Origin: Salinispirillum sp049115955
Lineage (GTDB): Bacteria; Pseudomonadota; Gammaproteobacteria; Pseudomonadales; Natronospirillaceae
Reading direction: 5' to 3'
Length of the DNA: 64,000 nt
Assembly (NCBI GenBank): GCA_049115955.1
Contig: JAGDZJ010000019.1
Location: 1-64,000, forward strand
The position numbers and the translations under genes are program-made. Positions 7,645-15,445 of the stretch are shown in pieces. How positions within the stretch are numbered: position 1 is the stretch's first letter; every line of letters starts with the position of its first letter. The notes below the pieces were generated by a model. The model was not told where the DNA came from. It worked only from the letters and a program-made list of their open reading frames with translations, and ran no database searches.

Positions 7645-8613
7645 TCAGCCCCCTATCATCGACAGGTCGCGGATCAGCCCGGTGTTGTGTTCGTGCAAGC
7701 CGTGCGTTGCTGGTTTATGTCCGAGCGCTTCTTGAATCATCGCCGCAAGTTCCTCTTGCTGCGCATCCTCTTGTAACCAAGGGCGCAGGTCGTACCCCGT
7801 TTCTCCAAACAAACACAGGTGCAGTTTGCCTTGCGCTGTGACACGCAAGCGATTGCAGGTGGTACAGAAATCACGACTGTACGGCATGATCAGCCCGATA
7901 CGACCAGCGTAGTCCGGGTGCCAAAACTCTTGAGCTGGCCCGGCGTCTTTACCGCGCACGATGGGCTGCCAACCTTCTAACAAGAGTTGCTGTTTCATGT
8001 TACTGAGTGGCACATGATGGTTATGGTAGAAATCCGGCTGTGCCCCGACTTCCATGACTTCAATAAAGCGCAGCGTCACCGGCGTGGTTTTCAGCCAAGC
8101 CAAGAACTGGCCCAACTGATCATTCACCCCACGCATATAAACGGCGTTGATTTTCACGGGCACACCGATCGCTAGGCTGGCATCCACGCCTTGCAGGATG
8201 GCACGCAGACGATCATGGCCGGTGATGGCTTTGAATTGGGCGGGGTCGAGGCTGTCGATGCTGACGTTCAGTTGGCTAAGGCCTTCTCGTTGCCAGTCGG
8301 CAATCGATTCAGCGAGGCGATAGCCATTAGTCGTCAGGGCGACGGTTTCGATGCCTTGGGTCTGACGCGCATCCGCGATGATGTCTGGCAAGTCGGCTCG
8401 CAACGACGGTTCGCCGCCGGTGAGTCGAATTTTACGCGTACCCTCAGCCGCGAACACCTGCATTACGCGCCGCAGTTCATCACGGCGCATAAACGCCGAA
8501 GGTTTAGGCCCGCTATAGCCATTGGGTAAACAATAGGTGCAACTGAAGTTACACACTTCTGTGACGGACAGGCGCAAATAATAGAAGCGCCGTCCAAACG
8601 AGTCGGCAAGCAT
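7645..8613 (-). CDS. moaA: GTP 3',8-cyclase (radical SAM)
   Basis: MoaA performs the first step of molybdopterin synthesis, radical cyclisation of GTP. The start at 8613 gives 322 residues; the frame is open further upstream, but that stretch covers the RNA leader. The radical-SAM cluster is C21-x3-C25-x2-C28 (CNFSCTYC). The second, GTP-binding cluster is 'FCTTCNRLR' plus 'HLCLFGE'. The protein ends in the conserved Gly-Gly. A good ribosome site (AAAGGGG) lies 8 nt before the ATG. It heads the operon moaA-mobA-moaB-moaC-moaD-moaE, preceded by a candidate Moco RNA. Confidence 0.95.
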   Translation of the reverse strand: MLADSFGRRFYYLRLSVTEVCNFSCTYCLPNGYSGPKPSAFMRRDELRRVMQVFAAEGTRKIRLTGGEPSLRADLPDIIADARQTQGIETVALTTNGYRLAESIADWQREGLSQLNVSIDSLDPAQFKAITGHDRLRAILQGVDASLAIGVPVKINAVYMRGVNDQLGQFLAWLKTTPVTLRFIEVMEVGAQPDFYHNHHVPLSNMKQQLLLEGWQPIVRGKDAGPAQEFWHPDYAGRIGLIMPYSRDFCTTCNRLRVTAQGKLHLCLFGETGYDLRPWLQEDAQQEELAAMIQEALGHKPATHGLHEHNTGLIRDLSMIGG

Positions 8614-8617
8614 TTTT

Positions 8618-8756
8618 AGAACCCCTTTCCAAGTGTGGGAGGCCCGGGAGTTTCCTCGCCGAACCCAGCCAGCGTGATGCCACAAGGCACCCGCTGGGGC
8701 CTGAAGTCCAGCCACATCAGCAAAGACATGGGTAAGGCGCAACAGGCTCGGAGTTG
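8618..8756 (-). ncRNA. Candidate Moco RNA motif (molybdenum-cofactor riboswitch)
   Basis: This is the moaA leader on the minus strand. The 5' edge reads AACTCCGAGCC. It is followed by a long stem (CCAGCG paired with CGCTGG, plus GTGCC with GGCAT), then a GAAA-capped hairpin (GAGGAAACTC). The 3' edge, GGCCTCCC-N5-TTGGAAAGG, runs straight into the moaA ribosome-binding site. These landmarks, their order and the position before moaA match my memory of the Moco RNA of E. coli moaA. The call is by eye, not by covariance search. In that family the RNA represses translation when the cofactor is sufficient. Confidence 0.65.
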
Positions 8757-8761
8757 TTGTG

Positions 8762-8933
8762 AACTCAAGTTTTCGGGGTTTGCACAACACCAACGTCGGC
8801 GACCGGTGGTGGTTCTACGGGGTCGGCGTGAATCCATCCATGGAGCCTAGGCCGCAGCGTCCTGCTGCGGACTCCCCCTCCGAACCACCACCGGCAGCCG
8901 ACTTAGTACGCAAAGAGTCCTAAAACTTGAGTT
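8762..8933 (+). repeat. Nested palindromic element upstream of moaA
   Basis: Three nested inverted repeats share one centre. The outer arms are AACTCAAGTTTT (8762-8773) and AAAACTTGAGTT (8922-8933). The middle arms carry ACCGGTGGTGGTTC and GAACCACCACCGG, near 8801-8815 and 8882-8895, each flanked by GTCGGC/GCCGAC. An inner stem is CCGCAGC/GCTGCGG near 8852-8870. The 172-bp unit begins about 6 bp from the Moco RNA. The design is that of a MITE- or REP-like element. No coding potential is seen. Together with the Moco leader and the cnoX promoter it accounts for the 444-bp gene-free stretch. Confidence 0.6.
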
Positions 8934-9057
8934 GTTCTATCTAATCATCTTAGGGATGCTGCACAAAAAAGCAACGCTTTTGGCTCCCGCTGTCGTACGG
9001 ATTCGGTTTATCATACGACCACTTTCTATCGAATAGTCGCCCAAACAGGAGCCATCC

Positions 9058-9915
9058 GTGAGTGATTCACCTTTTATTGTAACGGTCACCGAAGATTCAT
9101 TCATGTCGGCCATTGTCGAGCAGTCACAAACCACGCCGGTGTTAGTGGATTTCTGGGCCGACTGGTGCGCGCCCTGCAAGAACTTGATGCCCGTATTGGA
9201 AAGCTTAGCGGTTAAGGGTAACGGGCGCTTTATTCTGGCCAAGGTGAACGCCGACGAAGAGCCGGGCTTAACCGCACAGTTCGGGGTGCGCAGCCTACCC
9301 ACAGTTGCTTTGATCAAAGACGGCGCTGTGGTAGGACATTTTCAGGGCGCTAAGAGCGAGTCTGAGGTAAAGACCTTCTTGGACGAACACTTGGGACCTG
9401 CCGCGCCAGACTTGTCGTTACAGGTCGAGGCGCTTTGGGCGACGCAATCGTATGAAGACGCCTTGGCACTGTTGCAGCAACAACTGCACAACCAGCCGGA
9501 TGACGCCGACGCGGTGGCGCTGTTGCTGCACACGTTACTGAAATCAGGTGCACTTGAAGAAGCCAGTGCGGTGGCAGAACAATTGAATGACGAACAGCAA
9601 GCGCATCCGGCCATCAAATCCGCCTGCCAAGAGATCGCGTTGCAACACAAAGCCGCCGCCTACGGTGATGTAGATTTACTGGAAGCCAGCTACGCTAATG
9701 ACCCAAGCCCAGCCAGTGCACATGCGCTTGCCATGGCCCTGGCCGCACACAGTGACTATGAGCGTGCGTTCGAGCTGTTATTAGGTGTATTGCGCGCCGA
9801 TATTAGCTGGAACAACAATCAAGGTCGCCAAGACATTCAAGCCCTGTTCCAAGCCTGCACCGACAAAGCTTTGGTGGCGAAGTATCAACGCAAGTTGATG
9901 ACGTTATTGTTCTGA
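9058..9915 (+). CDS. cnoX: CnoX/YbbN-type thioredoxin-TPR co-chaperone
   Basis: A 285-residue cytosolic protein with an N-terminal thioredoxin domain (residues about 1-112) and a C-terminal TPR-like helical region. Members hold unfolded proteins under oxidative stress and hand them to DnaK or GroEL. The redox motif is C37-A-P-C40 ('FWADWCAPCKNLMP'), followed by 'RSLPTVALIKDG' with the cis-proline. A complete CxxC suggests an active redox site; E. coli CnoX has a degenerate SxxC. Translation starts at GTG 9058, 6 nt after AGGAG. Its last 12 bp overlap the end of the convergent histidine kinase gene. Confidence 0.9.
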   Translation: MSDSPFIVTVTEDSFMSAIVEQSQTTPVLVDFWADWCAPCKNLMPVLESLAVKGNGRFILAKVNADEEPGLTAQFGVRSLPTVALIKDGAVVGHFQGAKSESEVKTFLDEHLGPAAPDLSLQVEALWATQSYEDALALLQQQLHNQPDDADAVALLLHTLLKSGALEEASAVAEQLNDEQQAHPAIKSACQEIALQHKAAAYGDVDLLEASYANDPSPASAHALAMALAAHSDYERAFELLLGVLRADISWNNNQGRQDIQALFQACTDKALVAKYQRKLMTLLF

Positions 9916-10890
9916 TCTGTCTTCGTCGTCAGCCACAGGCAGATGAATCACAAAGCGTGCTCCGCCGTGGCTGGCGGGCTCGTAACGTATGGTTCCACCG
10001 TGTTTTAGTTCTATGATTTCGCGACAGATGCTGAGCCCCAAACCGGTGCCTTTGTCGTTGGCTTTGGTGGTAAAGAAGGGCTCAAAAATACGCTCTACGG
10101 CATGGCTCGGCACTCCGGGCCCATCGTCCTCCACCACCAGTTCAGAACCGCCGTCCGTATCTTGTGTGCGCAAGACAATCCGTGAACCCTGACCGGACAG
10201 AGCTATTGCATCGCGCGCATTGAGAATCAGATTCGCCAGAACTTGTGTTAATTCGCGTTCGTTTACTAACACCGGGCGAGTGGCGTTCAGCTCTTTTTCC
10301 AGCCGACATTGATGGTGAATCTCGCCATGCGTCAGCCGTACTGCATTGCTCACGAGGACTTCCCAGGTGTTCAGCGCATGCTCGACCGAATCGACCCCAC
10401 GTGTGTAGCTGCGCAAGCTACGCACTATCCCACTGATGCGATTGACGCCATCCAGGCAGTCGTCCATCAATGTGGGCAGGTCGGCCTGCACAAACAATAA
10501 CTCTTGCCTATCCGGTTCGGACAGCGTCCCCGCTTCACGGGCCAAAAGCAGCCCGATGTATCGTTTCAAGGTTTTCAAATTTGAGGTGACATAGCCCGCC
10601 GGGTTGCTTATTTCGTGCGCCACGCCGCTGGCCAATTTACCTAGGGTCGCCATGTGCTCTTGGCGTACCAGGCGCTTTTTTAAATGTGCCAGTTCATCTT
10701 CTAAACCTTGGTGCTCTAAACCTCGGTGCTCTAAACCTCGGTGCTTCGCCTGCACCCTTGCCCGTTCACGAGGTACGTACCACCACCGACGCACAAGGTC
10801 ATAACCCACGGCCCCCACTCCGACGGCGATTAAAAACAACCACCATCCGTCAATAAGTGCGTTGAGCATTGGGTGGAATTGCTCTGCCAT
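9904..10890 (-). CDS. Membrane-bound sensor histidine kinase
   Basis: A 328-residue kinase with one N-terminal membrane segment (residues about 13-33) and no visible periplasmic sensor domain. A charged coiled-coil linker (41-85) follows. The HisKA domain has the phospho-acceptor H92 in 'GVAHEISNPAGYV'. The ATPase domain has the N box (N224 in 'NLILNARDAI'), G1 (DDGPGV, 255-260), the F box (FEPFFTT) and G2 (GTGLGL, 281-286). The linker contains three 5-residue repeats, RGLEH-RGLEH-QGLED, from a 15-bp DNA tandem repeat. The gene is divergent from two response regulators only 59 bp away, its likely partners. The signal is unknown. Confidence 0.9.
   Translation of the reverse strand: MAEQFHPMLNALIDGWWLFLIAVGVGAVGYDLVRRWWYVPRERARVQAKHRGLEHRGLEHQGLEDELAHLKKRLVRQEHMATLGKLASGVAHEISNPAGYVTSNLKTLKRYIGLLLAREAGTLSEPDRQELLFVQADLPTLMDDCLDGVNRISGIVRSLRSYTRGVDSVEHALNTWEVLVSNAVRLTHGEIHHQCRLEKELNATRPVLVNERELTQVLANLILNARDAIALSGQGSRIVLRTQDTDGGSELVVEDDGPGVPSHAVERIFEPFFTTKANDKGTGLGLSICREIIELKHGGTIRYEPASHGGARFVIHLPVADDEDRSEQ
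10701..10745 (-). repeat. 15-bp tandem repeat x3 inside the kinase linker
   Basis: Three consecutive 15-bp units of the form CTAAACCTyGGTGCT are present on the plus strand; two are identical and one differs at one base. They encode the GLEH[R/Q] repeats of the kinase coiled-coil linker. The unit keeps frame, so copy-number change would lengthen or shorten the linker by 5 residues. Confidence 0.85.
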
Positions 10891-10949
10891 CGCTTGCAGC
10901 CTTCACATATTGTCTATACTGCAGTGTAGACCACACCAAGAGGTTGCCG

Positions 10950-11729
10950 ATGAACAATGCCGGTGTATTAGTGGTGGATGATGACGCGGCTACCGTTCGA
11001 GCCATCATGCGACTGCTGCATTCCCAGCCCTATGCGTCCTACAGTGCGAGTGAAGGAGCGGCGGCCCTGAGCCTGCTCGAACAGGAAAACATTGGCGTCA
11101 TCCTGTCGGATCAGCGTATGCCCGGCCTCTCTGGTAACGACCTGCTGCGGGTAGCACGGTCCCGCCACCCCTTGGTTACTCGAATCATTCTCTCCGGATA
11201 CCAAGAAGCGGAAGCGGCCATCAGCGCGGTGAACGAAGCGCACGTGTATAAAATTCTGTTCAAGCCTTGGGACGACGACGACCTTTTAGCCACCATTAGC
11301 AAAGGCTTAGAGCTGTACAATCTACAAACCCGCCACCAAGATTTGGCGCAAGAGTTGAAAGACGTCAATCAGACATTAATGGAGCGTATTGACCAGAAAA
11401 ACCGTGCCCTGCACGCCAACTCACGTACTTTAATGGCCACCCAATCGATATTGGACGCGCTGCCAGTCGGTATTCTGCACATTGGGGAGGATGGCCGCAT
11501 CGTAGAATCTAATGCGCTTGCGGCGCAGTGGATTTCGGATGGACACGCCATTGCCGGCATGAAAGCGAGAAAAATTCTTCCGGAGGGGTTACTCGACTTA
11601 CCGTTGGGCGATGGTGTGCACTGCGTGGTGGGCAGTATGCCTTGCTTTGCGATGCGCACGCATACCGCGTCGGCCAATGACGTGCCGACGCATTTGCTGA
11701 CTCTCATTCCGCAAAAGATCACAGGATAG
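10950..11729 (+). CDS. Response regulator with receiver and PAS-like output domains
   Basis: A 259-residue regulator. The receiver domain (about 1-120) has the acidic pocket D10-D12, phospho-acceptor D54 ('LSDQRMPGLSG'), switch S82 and K105 ('LFKPWDDDDL'). The 'DQRMPxxxG' and 'LFKPW' style is that of the HupR/RpfG-like receiver branch. A coiled coil (about 118-155) leads to a PAS-like segment starting 'ILDALPVGILHIGEDGRIVESN'. No DNA-binding, GGDEF or HD-GYP domain is seen, so the output is unclear. The start at 10950 has AGAGG 6 nt upstream. It is divergent from the histidine kinase and followed after 11 bp by a second receiver. Confidence 0.85.
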   Translation: MNNAGVLVVDDDAATVRAIMRLLHSQPYASYSASEGAAALSLLEQENIGVILSDQRMPGLSGNDLLRVARSRHPLVTRIILSGYQEAEAAISAVNEAHVYKILFKPWDDDDLLATISKGLELYNLQTRHQDLAQELKDVNQTLMERIDQKNRALHANSRTLMATQSILDALPVGILHIGEDGRIVESNALAAQWISDGHAIAGMKARKILPEGLLDLPLGDGVHCVVGSMPCFAMRTHTASANDVPTHLLTLIPQKITG

Positions 11730-11740
11730 GTTAGGCTTCT

Positions 11741-12106
11741 ATGCAACGCGTGCTGTTCGTAGACGACAACCGGCGAGTTCTCGCTGCCCTGCACCGTCAA
11801 TTGCGCCGTGCGCCCTTTGACTTCATGTTTGCCACCGGCGCGGGCGAGGCCATGGCCATTGTGCGACAGATTCGCATCGATGTGGTGGTGTCCGACTTCA
11901 ATATGCCGGACATGACCGGGCCCGAACTGTTCGCTCATTTACGACCACTGAGCCCGGCGGCAGACTTTGTTATACTGAGTGCCCGCGCGGAGCCCGACGC
12001 GGAACAGTTAGCGCAATGGGACGTTGTAAAGTACTTCGCCAAGCCGTGGAATGACGAAGAGATCATTAACTACATCGCCGAGCTCGGCCACCGAGAAGCG
12101 CGGTAG
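11741..12106 (+). CDS. Single-domain response regulator (receiver only)
   Basis: A 121-residue stand-alone receiver. The acidic pair is D8-D9, the phospho-acceptor D52 ('VVSDFNMPDMTG'), the switch residue S80 ('VILSAR') and K101 ('YFAKPWNDEE'). With no output domain it probably acts by protein contact, as in a CheY-like or phosphorelay (Spo0F-like) role. It follows the receiver-PAS gene by 11 bp, so the two are almost certainly co-transcribed. It converges on the methyltransferase gene with a 4-bp gap. Its partners are inferred from position only. Confidence 0.88.
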   Translation: MQRVLFVDDNRRVLAALHRQLRRAPFDFMFATGAGEAMAIVRQIRIDVVVSDFNMPDMTGPELFAHLRPLSPAADFVILSARAEPDAEQLAQWDVVKYFAKPWNDEEIINYIAELGHREAR

Positions 12107-12110
12107 TTTT

Positions 12111-13445
12111 TTAGGTGTTGCGCGTCATTACAGCTAAGAACATGGTGTCGGAATCCTGCGCCGGGAAACCCACGACCGATTGCCGCTCCAAGCTAAAACC
12201 CGGATTAGCCGCCAGAAAAGCCTCAACCCGTGCTTCGTTTTCATCCACCAGCCAGCTACAGGTGGCATAGACTAAGCGGCCACCCACTTTTACCGCTGGT
12301 GCTGCTTGGGTGAGTATTTTGTCTTGTAACTGAGTCAGACGTTCAATCTCTTCCGACGTTAAACGCCAGCGCGCATCCGGGTTGCGGCGCCATGTACCAC
12401 ACGAGCTGCATGGGGCGTCAATCAATACACGGTCGAACCCCTGTTGGCGCGCGGCTTCTTTGGGCAAGCGCAGTGGGGCTTCGGCGTCCCACACAAAGCG
12501 TCGTACGTTGAACCAACCCGCACGCTTGGCGCGTTTCTTAACTTCTTCCAGCTTGTATTCACGAATGTCCGTCGCCGTCACTGCGCCCTTGTTGTTCATT
12601 GAGCTGGCGATGGCTAATGTTTTACCGCCGCCACCGGCACAGGCGTCCCAAACTTGTTCGCCGGGCTGGGCATCCACTGCTCGGCTGATCTGTTGGCTGG
12701 CCCAGTCCTGAATCTCCAGTTTGCCTTCCTGCCACGCCGGCAGTTGGTATATGCCGCGCTCACCCACGACTTTCAAGGCATCGCCGTCCTGCTCAAGGTC
12801 ATAGCCCTGACCGACGATCTGATCCACCACGCCCGCTTGGTCTTCGGCACGCTGCACGCGCAACCACAACGGTGGACGGGTATTTTGACCCTGCACAAAG
12901 CGGTGGCAGTCCTCTTGCGGCCATCCCGAGCGCTCGGCTCGGGCCTGCAACAATGGCTGCCAACTCGGACGCCAGCCTTGCAACACATCGTTCATCGATG
13001 CCTTGTTCAGCACTTGCTTCACATTACTCCAGAACTGGTTCCGCTCACTAAGGTCAGTGATTTCCCGCGGCCAGTCGCCGCCAGTATCGGTGATCTTGGC
13101 CAGCCAGAACAACACAGACTCTACCGGTAAGGCTTGCACCTCGGCCCACAGCGAAGCAGCTGTCATGGTGGCATCTTGCGTACGGTAAAACTCAGGAAAA
13201 TCCTTAACGTCTTGTGCTTTGTAGCCCTGTTCAAGCAGTACAATCGTCTGCAGATAACGCATGGCAGCGAAAAGAACGTCGGCGTAATACAGTCGGTCAC
13301 GACGCCCGAAGGCTTTTTCTTCGCGCAGGGTACGGCTCAACCATCGATCCAGTTGCGGCAATTCTCGCTCTTGGCACAGGGCCGACCACAGTCGGTTAAG
13401 GTGCGGGAATCGGTAGCCGCGAAATTCGGGTAACGCTTGTGACAT
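12111..13445 (-). CDS. RsmB/NSUN-family RNA (cytosine-5) methyltransferase
   Basis: A 444-residue SAM-dependent m5C RNA methyltransferase of the NOL1/NOP2/Sun family. The N-terminal third is a helical region like RsmB. The catalytic domain has the SAM motif 'DACAGGGGKTLAIA' and motif IV 'DAPCSSCGTWRRNPD', where the usual Gly-x-Gly after the Cys-Ser pair reads Ser-Cys-Gly. Motif VI is 'LVYATCSW'. Both catalytic cysteines (PC and TC) are present. The start at 13445 is chosen because it begins the conserved 'MSQALPEFRGYRFPHLNRLW'. A GTG at 13478 is possible, but it abuts the inverted-repeat element. Whether it is RsmB itself or a paralogue cannot be decided. Confidence 0.82.
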   Translation of the reverse strand: MSQALPEFRGYRFPHLNRLWSALCQERELPQLDRWLSRTLREEKAFGRRDRLYYADVLFAAMRYLQTIVLLEQGYKAQDVKDFPEFYRTQDATMTAASLWAEVQALPVESVLFWLAKITDTGGDWPREITDLSERNQFWSNVKQVLNKASMNDVLQGWRPSWQPLLQARAERSGWPQEDCHRFVQGQNTRPPLWLRVQRAEDQAGVVDQIVGQGYDLEQDGDALKVVGERGIYQLPAWQEGKLEIQDWASQQISRAVDAQPGEQVWDACAGGGGKTLAIASSMNNKGAVTATDIREYKLEEVKKRAKRAGWFNVRRFVWDAEAPLRLPKEAARQQGFDRVLIDAPCSSCGTWRRNPDARWRLTSEEIERLTQLQDKILTQAAPAVKVGGRLVYATCSWLVDENEARVEAFLAANPGFSLERQSVVGFPAQDSDTMFLAVMTRNT

Positions 13446-13478
13446 AACAGGTGGTTCTCGATGGTTGGTGTGTGGCAC

Positions 13479-13751
13479 TCTTAAGGAGGCTCTGAATTAA
13501 TCCCACGCGACTCTGCGCTAGCCAAAACGTTCAGTCACAAGGCGTGCTTCGCCGGTAATGGCCGTAGCCCTTGCCCAGAAGTACAACACAGTGAATGGAC
13601 GTTTTGGCCGCGCCCTGCGGGGCTTTCGGAGGCGCTCCGCTGCTGCGTTAGGTTCACTGGAAATGTCTCGACATTCCTGCATGAACCTGCCTTGCCGCAC
13701 AGCACCTCCGAAAGCCAGAGCGCCGTGCGATTAATTCAGAGCCTCCTTAAC
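13479..13751 (+). mobile_element. MITE-like element with ~28-bp terminal inverted repeats
   Basis: The ends are near-perfect inverted repeats. The left arm starts TTAAGGAGGCTCTGAATTAA (13481 on) and the right arm mirrors it up to about 13750, continuing to CCCACG/CGTGCG with one or two mismatches. Between them are about 215 bp with further inverted pairs (GCCAAAACGT near 13519 against ACGTTTTGGC near 13598; CTTTCGGAGG near 13622 against CCTCCGAAAG near 13707) and no ORF of note. TTAA at both edges could be a target-site duplication. It fills the divergent gap between the methyltransferase and lnt. Confidence 0.65.
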
Positions 13752-13787
13752 TTTAAGATGCTTAATTTGCAAAGGACTCGTAGTTTA

Positions 13788-15338
13788 ATGATATTTGCCG
13801 CCCAGATATACGCCTTAACGGAAAAGCACTGGCCAGCGCGATGGATATTGCTTGTAGCAGGCGCTTTGACCCCTCTCATTTTCGCGCCGTTTTATATTTG
13901 GCCCTTGGCCTATGTGCTGCCCATCCTGTTTTGGTGGCTTACCGCACAGCAAACCCGCCGGGAAGCCTTTTTGCGTGGCTGGTTCTTCGGCATTGGTTTC
14001 TTCGGTACCGGTGTGTCGTGGGTTTATTTCTCCATGCGCACGGTTGAAACCCCTATTCCGATTTCCTTAGTGCTGACCACAGCGTTCTGCGTCGCCATGG
14101 GGCTGTTGTTCGCGCTACAAGCTTGGTTGCCTGCTTATGTGCGCCAACGCTTCTTTGCTAACGCCCGCCTGCACTGGACAACATTCCCCGTGCTCTGGTT
14201 GGCGTTTGAAGGCGTGCGTACAACGTTGTTTACCGGCATGCCCTGGCTGCTGTGGGGTACTCTGGCCACCGACAATTGGTTGCGCGGTTGGCTCCCGGTC
14301 ACCGGCGTATTTGGCGTCAGCTTTCTGGTGCTGTTCGGCGCAGCGCTGCTTTGGCAGTGTCGATACCCTACAAAGAGCGTTCGGCACTGGGTCGTAGCGG
14401 GCGCATTCTTGGTGTTCTCTTGGGGCATAGGGTTCACCATCACCGACCGCCACTATACTCAGCCTAGTCTGAGTCAGCCCATGCCGGTAGCCGCTGTGCA
14501 GGGCAATACGGATCAGTCGATCAAATGGGATGCACAAATACTGAATGAGATTCTGAGCATTCACTTGGCGCTGGCGGATCGCCATTCAGAGGCAGCGCTG
14601 GTGTTGTGGGCGGAAACAGCTATTCCTACCTTCCCCGATGCTGTGCCCGGTTTCGTTGGCGCGCTGGAACATCGCGCTGTAGCGCGTGAGCAAGCCATCG
14701 TCAGCGGTCTGCCACTCCGTGGTGAGGGCCGCACCTATTACAATGGCATCAAGGCCTGGGGTACCGGCCAAGGTGAATACCGCAAGCAGCATCTGGTGCC
14801 GTTTGGCGAATACTTGCCGTTGCAAAGTGTGTTGCAGGGACTGATTGCGTTCTTTGACCTACCCATGTCCGGCTTTACGCCCGGCCCTTCTGGCCAAGCA
14901 CCCATGACCATGTACTATGCGGGAAACCGGCTGACGTTAGCGCCGTTGATATGCTACGAAGCGGCCTATCCTAATCTGTCGCGCCAGCAAGCGATAGGCA
15001 GTGACATCCTGATCGTGGTCAGCAATGATGCGTGGTTCGGGGGTAGCTTGGCGCCGGAGCAACACCTGCAAATTACCCGCGTGCGCACCATCGAAAATCA
15101 GCGCCCTATGGTACGCGCCACCCAGAACGGCATTTCTGTCATTCTGGATGAACATGGCCAAGTCCTGGCGCGTGCGCCGCAGTTTGTGCAAGCCACCGTG
15201 GCGGGCGAAATTCTGCCGCGCCATGGCCTAACCCCGTACCAACGACTGGGCAGTTGGCCCATTGCCATTCTAACCATTTTGCTTGGGGCATTCAGTTTGG
15301 TCCGGGCGCGCCGTAATGCGGGGCAAACAGCGCGTTGA
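13788..15338 (+). CDS. lnt: Apolipoprotein N-acyltransferase
   Basis: Lnt adds the third acyl chain to the N-terminal cysteine of lipoproteins in the inner membrane, readying them for Lol sorting. With the start at 13788 it is 516 residues (E. coli 512). Several N-terminal hydrophobic segments precede a nitrilase-fold domain. The catalytic triad is visible and spaced as in E. coli: E276 (WAETAIPTFP), K333 (KQHLVPFGEYLP) and C389 (LICYEAAYP). An upstream ATG at 13758 is possible. The upstream region is the MITE-like element, so the corC/ybeY genes usual before lnt are not adjacent. leuS follows by 107 bp. Confidence 0.95.
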   Translation: MIFAAQIYALTEKHWPARWILLVAGALTPLIFAPFYIWPLAYVLPILFWWLTAQQTRREAFLRGWFFGIGFFGTGVSWVYFSMRTVETPIPISLVLTTAFCVAMGLLFALQAWLPAYVRQRFFANARLHWTTFPVLWLAFEGVRTTLFTGMPWLLWGTLATDNWLRGWLPVTGVFGVSFLVLFGAALLWQCRYPTKSVRHWVVAGAFLVFSWGIGFTITDRHYTQPSLSQPMPVAAVQGNTDQSIKWDAQILNEILSIHLALADRHSEAALVLWAETAIPTFPDAVPGFVGALEHRAVAREQAIVSGLPLRGEGRTYYNGIKAWGTGQGEYRKQHLVPFGEYLPLQSVLQGLIAFFDLPMSGFTPGPSGQAPMTMYYAGNRLTLAPLICYEAAYPNLSRQQAIGSDILIVVSNDAWFGGSLAPEQHLQITRVRTIENQRPMVRATQNGISVILDEHGQVLARAPQFVQATVAGEILPRHGLTPYQRLGSWPIAILTILLGAFSLVRARRNAGQTAR

Positions 15339-15445
15339 TTATCGCTGTCTAAAGCGCTGACCTATCGAAAACCATGGCGGACTCGGGTATCCTTTCCGCC
15401 TTCACGAATTTTCCATTTTGACTGATCAAGCCGGACTGCCTATTT

